From the NCBI GenBank assembly GCA_949126835.1, contig OX421500.1, positions 15,878,181 through 15,942,180 on the forward strand: a stretch of 64,000 nucleotides of DNA, read 5' to 3'. Source of the stretch: Anisus vortex. Taxonomy: Eukaryota > Mollusca > Gastropoda > Planorbidae. A program made the translations under genes and the position numbers. Below the pieces are notes generated by a model. That model saw only the letters and a list, made by a program, of their open reading frames with translations, searched no databases and had not been told where the DNA came from. This document shows positions 11,640-20,850 of this stretch, one piece after another; positions within the stretch are counted from its first letter, which is position 1; every line of letters starts with the position of its first letter.

Positions 11640-14419
11640 GCTGTTTTTAGATAAAATCTTTTTGATAGTTTTGTGTTGCATCGGTTTTGAATATAATGGG
11701 CCGTATTGCTGTTGAGAGTTAACACCCTTGCCCCTTATACAAGTCAATATTTTATGACTGACTTGTAATTTACAAGTCAGTCATAAAAGATTGACTTGTA
11801 AAAGGGGCAAGAGTGTTAACTCTCAGCAGCCGTACGGCCCATTGACTAAATTGTCTACTCATTACTGCCTTTATCTCCCTCAGTTATCCCTGTTCATGAA
11901 TATAATTAACTAAATTGTCTACTCATTACTGCCTTTATCTCCCTCAGTTATCCCTGTTCATGAATATAATTGACTAAATTGTCTACTCATTACTGCCTTT
12001 ATCTCCCTCAGTTATCCCAGTTCATGGAGCCTGGTCCGACTGGGCTGGATGGAGTACTTGCACCTCACACTGCAACGGGGGCCTGCAGACCAGGAAACGC
12101 GCCTGCGACCAGCCCCTGCCCCTGAAAGGGGTAGTGCCCTGCAATGGGAACAGGGAGGAATGGAGGATGTGCAACACGCAGACCTGTGCTGGTGAGTGGT
12201 ACTTGTCTGTTTGCATTGCATGTTTCATCAGTGATGTGTGACATCTATACTATCAGTCATGCATGTCATCAATGTGTCACCCTTGTAATGTGCTGTCATG
12301 ACATGCAACATTCATCTGATGTGTTTTATCAGGCAATGTGTTTCTCATGCCATATCATTCAAGCAATATGCCATACATGTCATATACCAAATACTCGTTT
12401 CTAACCATGTGAGAAAAAATCGTCTCTGGAAATGCATGATGCTAATAATATGGTATTTGTATAAATATGGTATTTGTATAAATATGGTAGTTTGTATAAA
12501 TATGGTATTTGTATAAATATGGTAGTTTGTATAAATATGGTATTTGTATAAATATGGTATTTGTATAAATATGGTAGTTTGTATAAATATGGTATTTGTA
12601 TAAATATGGTAGTTTGTATAAATATGGTATTTGTATAAATATGGTAGTTTGTATAAATATGGTATTTGTATAAATATGGTAGTTTGTATAAATATGGTAT
12701 TTGTATAAATATGGTATTTGTATAAATATGGTATTTGTATAAATATGGTAGTTTGTATAAATATGGTATTTGTATAAATATGGTAGTTTGTATAAATATG
12801 GTATTTGTATAAATATGGTATTTGTATAAATATGGTATTTGTATAAATATGGTAGTTTGTATAAATATGGTATTTGTATAAATATGGTAGTTTGTATAAA
12901 TATGGTATTTGTATAAATATGGTATTTGTATAAATATGGTAGTTTGTATAAATATGGTATTTGTATAAATATGGTAGTTTGTATAAATATGGTATTTGTA
13001 TAAATATGGTAGTTTGTATAAATATGGTATTTGTATAAATATGGTATTTGTATAAATATGGTAGTTTGTATAAATATGGTATTTGTATAAATATGGTATT
13101 TGTATAAATATGGTAGTTTGTATAAATATGGTATTTGTATAAATATGGTAGTTTGTATAAATATGGTATTTGTATAAATATGGTATTTGTATAAATATGG
13201 TAGTTTGTATAAATATGGTATTTGTATAAATATGGTAGTTTGTATAAATATGGTATTTGTATAAATATGGTATTTGTATAAATATGGTATTTGTATAAAT
13301 ATGGTATTTGTATAAATATGGTATTTGTATAAATTAGTTATCACATAATATACACAGATTTAACAAAGTTTAATATTGGCATATGTTAACATTTTAAATA
13401 TTTAATTTATGCATGCACAATGTTCACAATATTTTTCAGTTATGCGTGGACATAAAAAAAAATTATTAATAGATATCTATGACATATAGTAATATATCTA
13501 AATTTCAGTTTTAAAAAATACCAAGATCTATTAAATTTATTTCTTGGCATTGAAGCACAATTTAATCAGAAGATTTGTAGAGTAACATTCCTTCCATTTC
13601 ATGTCTTTTCCCTTTATTGAAGAATCTGCATTTTTGTTTGGGAGAATACCTTTAGTTGTGTGATTCTAGAATTTTTTACATGAAATATTAATAAAAAAAA
13701 ATTAGGAATAGGATAGGCCTATTAAGCAAGGGATGATCATTTAAAAGTTATTGCCAAGCACTCCAATTATTATTGATGTAATTTACCAGTGATTGCGTTA
13801 TTGTACTTTCTATTATGCTTTAAAACAACATTTATTTCTTGTTGTTAAATCAAGTGGCTTGTATTACTTGATGGGTTTTTTAATCACCATAGACATCCAT
13901 GCAGAAACAGTATAAATAAATAAACTAGAACCCATTTAACTTTTGGATGAAATCCACACAAATCGGCCACAGCACACTGAGCTTGCTAAATGTGATAGTT
14001 TGGAAAGTTGCGCTTTTACAAATGATCATTATACACTTCCATGTTTCAACAATGTGCTTCTTTCTTCCTTCACAGAAATCTCAAAGCTCTCACCGTGGAC
14101 AGAATGGATCCAGACCAACAAAACCAAAGGTGGATACTTCCAGCAGCGGTTCCGCTTCACCTGCAGAGCCAACGTTGAGTCCCCGAAAGACATCAAGACC
14201 AGCGTGACGGAGAGCCAGGCTCAGTTCTGCTTCAAGAATGACAATTCCTGCTTCAAGCCCCAGGAGGCCCCTCACCCCACCACCAGCCTGGACGTCGGGG
14301 GCAACTGGGAGCGGTTTGTCCGGTCCGTGTGCGCCCCACGCCGTAAGCTGTTCAGGAAGCACTGCAACTGCAGAACCCTTGGGGTGTTCCTGGTCTGCCA
14401 GAGATGTGGCTTCGGATGA
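3788..14419 (+). CDS. Sema5-like: Gene A: class-5 semaphorin-like protein, secreted form (5' partial)
   Basis: Eleven exons join in frame: 3788-3820, 4454-4620, 5307-5439, 5987-6123, 6762-6963, 7920-7996, 8355-8494, 9506-9676, 10603-10776, 12012-12191, 14076-14419 (1758 nt, 585 codons plus stop). They encode the C-terminal half of a Sema domain (KVFSRIARVCK, KARLNCSLPGE, GSAVCVYNYSS), a PSI domain (DPYCGW), three TSP1 modules (WTDWSDW, WTTWSSW, WSDWAGW) and a fourth, divergent module (SPWTEW, QQRFRFTC). Order and spacing match the first TSP1 modules of Sema5A/5B. Vertebrate class-5 members continue with further TSP1 modules and a transmembrane segment; these are absent here, so the product should be secreted. 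Semaphorins bind plexins and, through TSP1 modules, proteoglycans; that role is inferred from the family. The N-terminal exons lie before position 1. The stop is TGA-CTAG, a readthrough context (see 14417-14581). Confidence 0.9.
4454..4620 (+). CDS. Gene A exon: Sema domain
   Basis: Starts NDMGGDQR and contains TTFTKARLNCSLPGE, the hallmark W-T-F-x-K-A-R-L-x-C segment, followed by FYFDEVQSVF. Acceptor GACAG, donor ACC/GTAAGT, phase 0 in and phase 2 out. The homologous gene B exon is 36443-36597. Confidence 0.92.
5307..5439 (+). CDS. Gene A exon: Sema domain
   Basis: Encodes NSMAGSAVCVYNYSS then AFTGPFKHKE, the conserved G-S-A-V-C ... F-x-G-P-F-K motif of Sema domains. Donor AAA/GTAAGT. Enters in phase 2 and leaves in phase 0, the same as gene B exon 37128-37254. 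Confidence 0.92.
5560..5602 (-). repeat. SINE family 1 fragment (minus)
   Basis: The string TGTGGCCACAGCATACTAGG followed by ATGTGTGGCCAGCAC matches the 3' body of the tRNA-derived SINE seen complete at 21672-21936 and 38976-39203, in the same orientation. The adjoining tandem array at 5704-5905 derives from the next part of the element. Confidence 0.6.
5704..5905. repeat. SINE-derived minisatellite
   Basis: About five diverged copies of a roughly 40-bp unit (AATGCCCAGCCGCCTTTACT, then TATCCCCAACTAA-like sequence). The unit is the internal body segment of the nearby minus-strand SINE, which occurs once in complete copies such as 21672-21936. Part of one SINE insertion has therefore expanded in tandem inside this intron. 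Short open frames here are repeat artefacts. Confidence 0.75.
5987..6123 (+). CDS. Gene A exon: Sema domain
   Basis: Encodes CESSGTRSHRSPDKSKEM through LIMKEHER. It starts with the conserved cysteine that follows the GPFK segment and ends just before the conserved YSHIAVD-like strand. Acceptor ACACAG, donor AAG/GTGATT, phase 0 to phase 2. The gene B counterpart is 38131-38246. Confidence 0.85.
6268..6535. repeat. TCTA microsatellite with compound units
   Basis: Runs of ATCT are broken by a longer repeated block (CTATCTGTTTATCTAAGTAT), so part of the array has a secondary period. It lies in the intron between the 5987 and 6762 exons. Confidence 0.9.
6762..6963 (+). CDS. Gene A exon: Sema domain, last blade
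   Basis: Encodes WSKIVVDHVVTR then VVFLSTDDGKIRKMM and STCLIEEIKIVP, matching the Sema strands I-A-V-D and F-L-x-T-D-x-G-x-x-K. Acceptor ATCAG, donor CAC/GTGAGT, phase 2 to 0. Gene B counterpart is 39966-40158. Confidence 0.93.
7222..7665 (-). repeat. GC-rich interspersed repeat R1, minus copy
   Basis: A GC-rich island in AT-rich intron DNA that is the reverse complement of segments at 34370-34862 and 40276-40553. Shared blocks include the ends near CGGACGAGCC/GGCTCGTCCGG, the GCTACCGGGTGAC-like block (here TTGCCCGGTAGTGC), and GTCCCCCATGCG. Open frames across it on both strands are not conserved with other copies as protein. The element class is unknown. Confidence 0.65.
7920..7996 (+). CDS. 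Gene A exon: end of Sema domain, 77 nt
   Basis: Encodes SSIFVAVEGSVFKIPFQRC, the conserved last Sema strand (V-x-K-I-P-x-x-R-C). Acceptor TTTAG, donor CGC/GTGAGT, phase 0 to phase 2. Identical length and phase to gene B exon 42130-42206. Confidence 0.9.
8355..8494 (+). CDS. Gene A exon: PSI domain
   Basis: Encodes ACINAQDPYCGWNQKTKTC and ends WEQNVVQCPILIYK. The C-x-x-x-x-D-P-Y-C-G-W core is the PSI (plexin-semaphorin-integrin) signature. Acceptor TGCAG, donor AAG/GTAAAC, phase 2 to phase 1. Confidence 0.95.
8549..8965 (-). mobile_element. Possible solo LTR (TG...CA ends)
   Basis: A block bounded by TGTTACGTCTC on the left and ATGTTACA on the right. Read on the minus strand it starts TGTAACATATAAG and ends CGAGACGTAACA, as an LTR would. 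No matching target duplication was found and there is only one copy in the window, so the call is tentative. Confidence 0.3.
9506..9676 (+). CDS. Gene A exon: TSP1 module 1
   Basis: Encodes NGGWTDWSDWSSC, then CQCRSRSCSRPSPSLNGRPC and ending EIANCTG. The layout, including the C-x-C-R-x-R-S-C run and the E-I-A-N-C end, is that of the first TSP1 module of Sema5. Acceptor CCCAG, donor CAG/GTAAAT, phase 1 at both ends. Confidence 0.95.
9693..9955 (+). mobile_element. tRNA-derived SINE family 1, plus copy
   Basis: The head resembles a tRNA (CCAGCGCGTTCGGCTAGCG; B-box GGTTCGAATTC) and is followed by the shared body: CCCAGCTCTGATGGGTACCT, GGGCATTGTACTGGCCACAC and a tail ending CCGATGGGATAAAG. At least six other copies lie in the window. 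It sits 16 bp downstream of the TSP1-1 donor and leaves that splice site intact. Confidence 0.85.
10380..10600. repeat. Degenerate minisatellite before the TSP1-2 acceptor
   Basis: Four to five imperfect copies of a segment like CCCTTACATCAAGTGTCCAC followed by TTACACGTGTAATATTGAA. The last copy runs to within about 20 bp of the acceptor at 10602. Confidence 0.65.
10603..10776 (+). CDS. Gene A exon: TSP1 module 2
   Basis: Encodes HGGWTTWSSWSACSQTCG, VRQRTRQCGNPSPKFGGRSC and YCKEHPECP: a canonical TSP1 with W-x-x-W-x-x-W, C-S-x-T-C-G and six cysteines. Acceptor CTCAG, donor CAG/GTATGT, phase 1 symmetric, 58 codons. Confidence 0.95.
10880..11260 (-). mobile_element. LINE 3' fragment: reverse-transcriptase C-terminus
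   Basis: The minus frame at 10964-11257 reads GRLRLRYKDVCQGDMR, then WRAAVREGIQLAEER and a closing YVCKSCE. This is the typical post-RT tail of non-LTR retrotransposon polyproteins (G-R-x-x-x-R-x-K-D, W-R, then a C-x-x-C finger start). It is truncated 5' and stops soon after the first half of the finger. A duplicated GAGACAATGATCCATCA lies on its 3' side. Confidence 0.75.
11695..11843. mobile_element. Foldback element with 74-bp inverted arms
   Basis: Arms 11695-11768 and 11770-11843 are reverse complements at about 68 of 74 positions around a single central base at 11769. The outer ends are AATGGGCCGTA / TACGGCCCATT. It has almost no loop, so a transcript of this intron would form a long hairpin. 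No clear target duplication was found. It directly abuts the triplicated acceptor at 11843. Confidence 0.85.
11843..12034 (+). repeat. Triplicated 64-bp acceptor block of the TSP1-3 exon
   Basis: Three head-to-tail 64-bp copies start at 11843, 11907 and 11971. Each contains TTTATCTCCCTCAG and the first bases of the exon (TTATCCC, GTTCATG). Only the third leads into the full TSP1 exon. In copies 1 and 2 the frame used by the upstream exon runs I-P-V-H-E-Y-N and then TAA or TGA. Confidence 0.9.
12012..12191 (+). CDS. Gene A exon: TSP1 module 3
   Basis: Encodes HGAWSDWAGWSTCTSHCNGG, LQTRKRACDQPLPLKG and CNTQTCA. The acceptor with the better pyrimidine tract is CCCTCAG at 12011. A second AG at 12020 would shorten the exon by 9 nt in frame, removing three codons. 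The donor CTG/GTGAGT is at 12192. Phase 1 symmetric with either acceptor. Confidence 0.88.
12446..13335. repeat. Two-length minisatellite (17 and 18 bp units)
   Basis: About 50 units of two kinds: GTATTTGTATAAATATG (17 bp) and GTAGTTTGTATAAATATG (18 bp), mixed irregularly. No unit creates a stop on the minus strand, which leaves a 300-codon open frame of tyrosine, isoleucine and threonine repeats. It is not a gene. It lies in the last gene A intron. Confidence 0.92.
13340..14075. other. Intron sequence, nothing recognised
   Basis: AT-rich tail of the last gene A intron, up to the CCTTCACAG acceptor. No repeat or extra exon seen. Confidence 0.5.
14076..14419 (+). CDS. Gene A last exon: divergent TSP1 module 4 and C-terminus
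   Basis: Encodes EISKLSPWTEWIQTNKTKGG and then YFQQRFRFTCRANVES, matching the fourth Sema5 module, which carries S-P-W-T-x-W and E-Q-R-F-R-Y-T-C. The rest (CFKNDNSCFKPQ, NWERFVRSVCAPRRK, CNCRTLGVFLVCQRCGFG) is basic and cysteine-rich and is not recognised. No hydrophobic membrane segment follows. Ends in TGA at 14417-14419. Confidence 0.9.
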
Positions 14420-14581
14420 CTAGCGCCGAGCTACTGGGATGTACTGCTAGACTACCTGACTGCTCTACCCGACTACTTTTGGCAGGAGAAGAATGAGTTG
14501 GACCACGTCATTGCCAGTGACAACAAAGTATCCAAAAAAAGGTCTTCCCGGCGGACCAACTCCAAGAAATCAAGAGGTTGA
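14417..14581 (+). CDS. Candidate stop-readthrough extension of gene A (53 codons)
   Basis: The stop is TGA followed at once by CTAG, the established readthrough context UGA-CUA-G. The same frame then stays open for 53 codons to a second TGA at 14579. The extension starts LAPSYWDVLLDYL, has DYFWQEKNELDHV in the middle and ends with a strongly basic SKKRSSRRTNSKKSRG. GC is about 50 per cent here and falls directly after the second TGA, as if this had been coding. A random 53-codon open run has roughly an 8 per cent chance, so the motif and composition carry the case. It may instead be plain 3' UTR. Confidence 0.5.
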
Positions 14582-14753
14582 TCGAATTCTTCTCCATCAG
14601 CAAAGAAAATGAATTGAACAAAAAAAGATGTAGGACTTTAAAGAAAGAACGAGGGTGAGAAGAGGGTGAGATTATCCATTGCAAAGCTGTGGCAGTTCAA
14701 GCGGGCTCGCTAGATTATAATAATGTTGGTTTGATAATCAAATCTTATGTTTA

Positions 14754-14759
14754 AATAAA
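14754..14759 (+). terminator. Candidate polyadenylation signal of gene A
   Basis: First AATAAA after the gene A stop, about 335 nt downstream and followed by AT-rich DNA. Other AATAAA sites exist farther on (for example 16952), so the true 3' end is not fixed by sequence alone. Confidence 0.45.
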
Positions 14760-17700
14760 CAAAGAAATGACACATATTTTTTATACAAATATAATATATA
14801 TTTATATATACAAACGTAAAAAAAAAAAACTTTTATTATATCTCAGCATTTCAATGTTGATATTATTCAAAACAAATCTTTTAAATGTGATACATTGATC
14901 TTGTTAATACAATGTTAAAAATAATGTTTATATTAAAGTTTACTAAGTTAAAAATGTGGACTTGAATTAAAATATATATTCCCTATTAGAAATAATAAAT
15001 CAATGATATAATTTGCCTTTGAAATAAATGTATAGAATTTGTATTCATATATTTAAGTTTAGGAGATTTGATCAATTCAAAACTCCACCTGTCTCCAAAA
15101 ATTGTGAAACAAATATAATAAAGTGTTATTTTCTTTTTTTCTTCAAAATGAGCATTAAAACTATTTTTGTCTTCCAGTAGCTGTACTGCTTCTTGCCTCA
15201 TAACTTTAGCTACTCTTTATAGCTAATATACACATAGATAGATACCTTCTATTATTTAGACAGAAAGCTAGACCTACTTTTTTTTTTGCTTAACTCTTTG
15301 AATGAGTCTTTTGAAATTCTTATGATATCACTGAAAATTTTTTTTTTTTTAAATCTAAATGTTATAATTTTAAAAAAATTGTTGAGATCAAACCTTTTAC
15401 AATAAAACGAAAGTTTTTTGTATCTTTTAAACTTGCAAAATGTTCTTAAAGAAAACAAAAATTTCTGTTTATTTTTTTTCCCTGACATAAAGCCTGCATT
15501 ATTTAAATGAGATTAGTTCCAATGCTAAATATGTTGTGTATAAACTTTATACACAGTTTAAGCGCATAAATGACAATCAACTGCTGGTAACAGCCCTTCT
15601 CTCTTTAGAAAAAAAAAAGAACTGTTGCTTCTTTCCCCCCTGTATATAGATTAAAGTGGAGAACATCAAAAATTATTTTAACATAAATACCAAAAATTTG
15701 TATTGATAAAGAAAAGTGAAGTTAAACAACTAAACAATGAACATTTAAACCTACTGATGAATTAATAAGGGGAAACAACTTATAGATCAATTAATAAAAT
15801 AACAGACATATAAATCAGTGGGTTTAGCCTTGCACTAAGCAGCTTTGTATTATCTGGGTAAGACTCTTGCCCTGCCTCGTTTGGTTGTCCCGGAGAGCAG
15901 TCGTCTACGCAGTGTCACTATGACATCCCTGTAGCTTAAAACATAAAAACTACGAACATTTGTTTATAACAAAACACAGTTCATTTTTTCAAACCTCCAT
16001 TTCTATTTACTGCTGTTTCCAATGGTTACAGTTCAGGAACAAAAAGTTTCATCAACTTTGTTTTTTTTTTTAAATGAAATAATGTAAAGAACTTTGTTTT
16101 AAAAATATTATTACTCATACATGTATTTGGCCAGATCCAATCCATATCTTGTGTTATAAATCTGACATTTTGATTGCGTGTTAACTTTTTTTAATGCTGA
16201 TGTGCTGATGCGTATGAAGTCTCTCTCTAATTTATTTATTACATGAGTGCGGAATGGGTTCGAGTATGTGTGCCTACATTTTGTGTGAATTTGAATGTAG
16301 TAGTTAACAGATTTGATGAAATGTTTCATGCACACAACACACAAACAGTAGGAAAACCATATTGTTTATTTATTGTCAACTGAGATCTGTTTTAAATGTA
16401 TATTTGCATGTTAAGCACACACACACACATACACATAAGTTATAAAATATTTTTTTACATTTTCTTTTCATTCCATCATGAAAATTCAATTATTTAACAT
16501 AAAACTATTGAAAATTATAAAAATATTAAACTTAATTTCAATATTTTAATCTTTATTTGGATTTGGATGTATTCATTACAATTTTTTTAATTAAATTTGA
16601 AATTTTGTAGATAAGCTTTTGTTTTTGGATTTAATTATATTTAATTACAAGGCTTTTTTTTATTAGGCCTAGTCTTTTCTTTTTAAATTGTAAGTAAGTT
16701 TGGGGATTAATTGAACAGATATTATGGTTCATGAAATAAGCTAGATGTCAGAATATATATAAATAATATGTATATTATTTTTTCTTCACTTGTCACTAAA
16801 ACCACAATGCAATAATATTGTATGTACATTTCTCTCCCCTTTCCCCACACCAGACCTATACATGTATGGGTTGTAAAGTATTATATCTTGACTTTATTAG
16901 TTGACAATGACCTTATTAGAGTAATGCTTTTGTTTTCCTAGCTTATGTATAAATAAAGCACAAAGTTTAAAAAACTGCCTTTAGTTTTTTGGAAAAAAAA
17001 GGTTTTATTGTTCTAAATATAAACATTTATTTAATCTCTTAATCTTTTCTGAAAAGGCAATCCCAAGGCTACAGATTCAGATTCATCCAATAAAATTTTT
17101 TCTATTTACAAATTATTTTGTTAATAAAGAATACATTGTGTTTTTTTTCCCAAATTTGTTGTTAATTCCATTCATAATGTTTCTATATATATATATATAC
17201 ATAGGTCTACATGTTTCTATAATCTATCTCTATATAAATATATTAAAATAAACTTACTGATTGCTAATGTCATTGTATCAAATCTAGAAGTGTTCACAAC
17301 ATTGCAACCATTTGTCTATTCCTGCATCCCCACCCTAGTAGAACACCATATTGGCTCAATATTGCTCCAAAAATAGGCCAAGATTTAAATATTGGCACAA
17401 TATGATACCAATATTGGACTAATATTGTGTCTTCTTAGGGGAGTTCTTTTTTTTTCTTTTACAACCAGTGTAAATATTTTATGTACAACTTAGATAGAAT
17501 TATTTTTTTTTGTGTTTTGTATATTTTTTATTCCGTTTAAATTATCCATTTAAATCAAAAACCGTGGAGATTTTTTTTGTCCAGATCACACAATGTGGTA
17601 ATGTCAGATGTCCACTGATACTTTTGAACAGACTATGCTGCTAGATTATTGCAAAAAAAACAAAAAACTTGTTCCCTTTTTTTTTTCTAAGTTTAAGTCA

Positions 17701-20700
17701 AATTGTAGCTGTTTTTTTTTTCCCCATTTAGACCAAACTGCTTTGATCTTAATTCAAATAAACATAAATAAATCAACATCGCAACTTGAAACTATTAGTG
17801 TGGTTTTATTTTACATTTATTCCTGTAGCTATATCATGCAATTGAATCCATTTAAAGATATTGTAAATTTTCAGTACCTGTAATAAAATGGAACATTTTT
17901 TAACATTGTCTTGTAAAGACTATGAAAAAGCTGTTTGTTATTATTATTTTCTCGCTATGATACCTTACAAAATGGCATACAGCATAATTTTTATTTTATT
18001 ATTTACTGGTTGCCTGGCAACCATATGACACTTTTTAAGGAATTTTTTACATTTTGTGTAATGTTATTCTCAAAATTGAAATTTTGTTATTATCATAACA
18101 ATTTAATTACATTATAAATTGAAAGAGACTAAATAAATATGATCTTTTTTTTTAGTAACAGATTATTAACTTGCTGCTCAACCATTAATTATTTATAATG
18201 TAATCACAGTCATTGCACAATTGCCTAAGTCATTGTTTCATGTTTTGAGAAAACTAAAAAAAACTAAATAACATCTTACTTTGGTACATTTTGTAAAAAA
18301 AAAATTGTTTTCTGACTGGTTTAAGATATAAACAATTTGCCATATAAGAGAGGACTGTGTAAACTATACATGTCAGCTCTTAAAATCCCCCAAAAATGAT
18401 TTAGGCAATTGTGAAATGACCATGATGAAGCGTATACAAGGTAAGCCTACATGTGGCAGATATGCACAAAAATAAAAATAAATAAAAGTTGTAAACAACT
18501 TGTAAAATTTAAAACCCACATATTTTCAACACAAGAGTAAGGAAATCTAAAATTAGAATTATGGTTTGGATAATTATATAGAGCTGAAACAATTGAAACA
18601 ACTGTCAACCTTCATTTGGCCTCACTTGTAAATATATATATAGGTATAATGGAAAAAAAATACCAGCAATATTTTGTTTATAATTTCTCACTTCAGGGTA
18701 ATTTTTCTATTTTAGGCCAGAGTCAGGCAGAACTTTGCTCAGTGCAGGCATCCCACCAAATAGATTAATGAGACCACTCTTAGCCAATGAATTACTTTGA
18801 GATGTCTCAATCATCATGCATGCTGATGTAAACTTTTTTGCTTTCAGCGTGCTGCCCACTATTTGTAATGACTAAAATTACTTGGCACTATTTTGGTATA
18901 GTTTTATTGAAAGCCAAAACAAAGTAATTTTTTTTCTTTATAAAAACAGTTGTTTTTTTAATTTACTTTTCCAGTTTAACTTTGTGACAAAAAAATATGT
19001 CCTCATTAAAAGTCATTATACAAAATACATAATAAACAAAAGGGAATTGTTACGACATTAAAGTTATTCTCCTGGTCTCTTAAACTATTCATTTAAAATA
19101 AACGTTTCATATCAACAACACTATATGAATAAAGTTTTTAAAGAAATTTCTTGTATTGTCACTTATCCTTTTTTTAATTCTTAAAAAAAAACAGAAAAAC
19201 GACACAATAAAGTTCTCTTCAAATAGCTTAGCCCAATGATGTGGAATATACTTTTAAATATTTTCCAAAAGCTGTGGAGATTAGACTTTTACTTCTGAGA
19301 GAGGGTGAACCAAACTTTGGTCAGAACAAGAAGAAAGTAAAACAAACGTAGTGTTTTATGTCAATGAAATAAATTTAGAACTACACAACTCATCAAAATG
19401 AATCACCCAAATTTTGGTTAAGAAATAAAAAGTTTAAAAAAGTTTTTTTTTCTTATAATTAACAAAGAAATTGGCCTTCACCATAATATAGTAATAAATA
19501 CATTCTAGTTAGCAATAAAAGAATAGTCTATGCCACTACTGATCTATAAATATGGATCAATGATATTCACTCTTGAAAGGGAGAAAACTTCATCTAGAAT
19601 CTGTTTTCATTAGCGGTCTATATCTCTTTTAGCATTGATTTACACCCTTTGAGGACAGTGGTTTAGAGTTTGAGGGGCAAAGAAAATGCAGTATTAATTA
19701 TCCATAGGTTAAAGTTCAAAGATGACTGCAGCTAGATATTTTGAAAGAAAATAAGACTTTGTTATTTTTACAAGACCTATATATACTGTAACTTCTGTAA
19801 TTATGTTATATGTAGTTTTTTATACATTATTTTAACATTTGAGGGTAATTTTGTTGTCTTCACAATACAATATTGCTGTTCACTTTTGTTTTCATTTTTT
19901 TTTTAAAGTTTTCTGTTTATGGTTAGAATAACATAATGTGCACCATGTTTTTTTTTCATATTAGATATATATTATTTATAATTATTTCTTTTAATATATA
20001 ATTTTGAAATTTGGTTTAGAATTTTTGTTTGCATAAAGTTGTATTTACACACAGTTTACAGCCACAATTAGTTTCTCAATGTTTTCTTTTGAAACTTTAT
20101 TAAAGTAGGCCTAATTAGACAATGAATTAATCCTAAATATATAGGATTGCAGACTGATAGGCACAACTTTTTTTATATTTACAGTACAATTGTGCATCAA
20201 TGTCACTATTTATTGACATCACATGTCATTGTTTTTACCTTCATTATATTTTATGTGTGTGTGTGTGTGTGCTAATGTCAACATCCACAGTGTGCAATTT
20301 GTTTTGTTTGTTTTGAATTTGTTTTAGGTTTTTTTATTTTAAATTACATCGAGGGAAGCTGTAAATAATTTGGTCTGTTTTTCATGCCACAACAATTTTG
20401 TCAAGGGTGGGTTTGGGCAACATGACTTTTGAGATGGTGGGATGTGGGGGGGGGGGGGCAACAGTTCATAGGGCTGGAAAGGGCAACATGCCAGGAAGGT
20501 AAAAAATCAATCTACTTACAATGCCCAGCCTGGCAAGTTATGGCATCAGTTCATATTTTTTCTTCATTTTTTTCTGTTAAGCCTAATTTTTTTTAAATAT
20601 ATAAATATATATATAGAAATATTGTCAATATAATATTATACAAACTGTCTTTTTAATGATATAAAGTAGAGAAGAAACAAAAATGAAATTATAATACAAA

Positions 20701-20850
20701 TAAAAGATTACACATATTTTGGGTGTCGATATTTTCTTTCATTTCATTTAAAATCATTGTTACAAGTTTTATTTTAAATTAATTTACTGTAAAACATATA
20801 TTATAGTAGGCCAAAGAAGGGATTCAAAGACAACCTGAAGGCCTTCTCAA
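14760..20850. other. AT-rich 3' flank / intergenic DNA
   Basis: About 6 kb rich in T and A runs with many AATAAA-type signals (one at 16952-16957 is followed by T-rich DNA). Some may be a long gene A 3' UTR. No exon, tRNA or conserved frame is recognised. It holds a small hairpin (TGTGTATAAA/TTTATACACA at 15535-15555), short CA/GT repeats and an inverted repeat at 18209-18420. A cluster of AATATTGG-like words occurs at 17345-17430. Confidence 0.5.
18209..18420. repeat. Inverted repeat, possible MITE
   Basis: Arms 18209-18234 (GTCATTGCACAATTGCCTAA...) and 18395-18420 (...TTAGGCAATTGTGAAATGAC) are reverse complements at about 24 of 26 positions with a 160-bp AT-rich interior. No target duplication is obvious and no second copy was seen, so the element call is weak. 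Confidence 0.45.

Noticed and set aside
12021..12191. Start of the TSP1-3 exon at 12021 rather than 12012
   Set aside because: Both keep the frame. The AG at 12011 has a far better pyrimidine tract and is the one copied in the upstream duplicates, so 12012 was chosen; 12021 remains possible as a minor site.
12442..13344. 300-codon minus frame rich in Y, I, T and N
   Set aside because: It is a translation of the 17/18-bp minisatellite and lies inside the last gene A intron.
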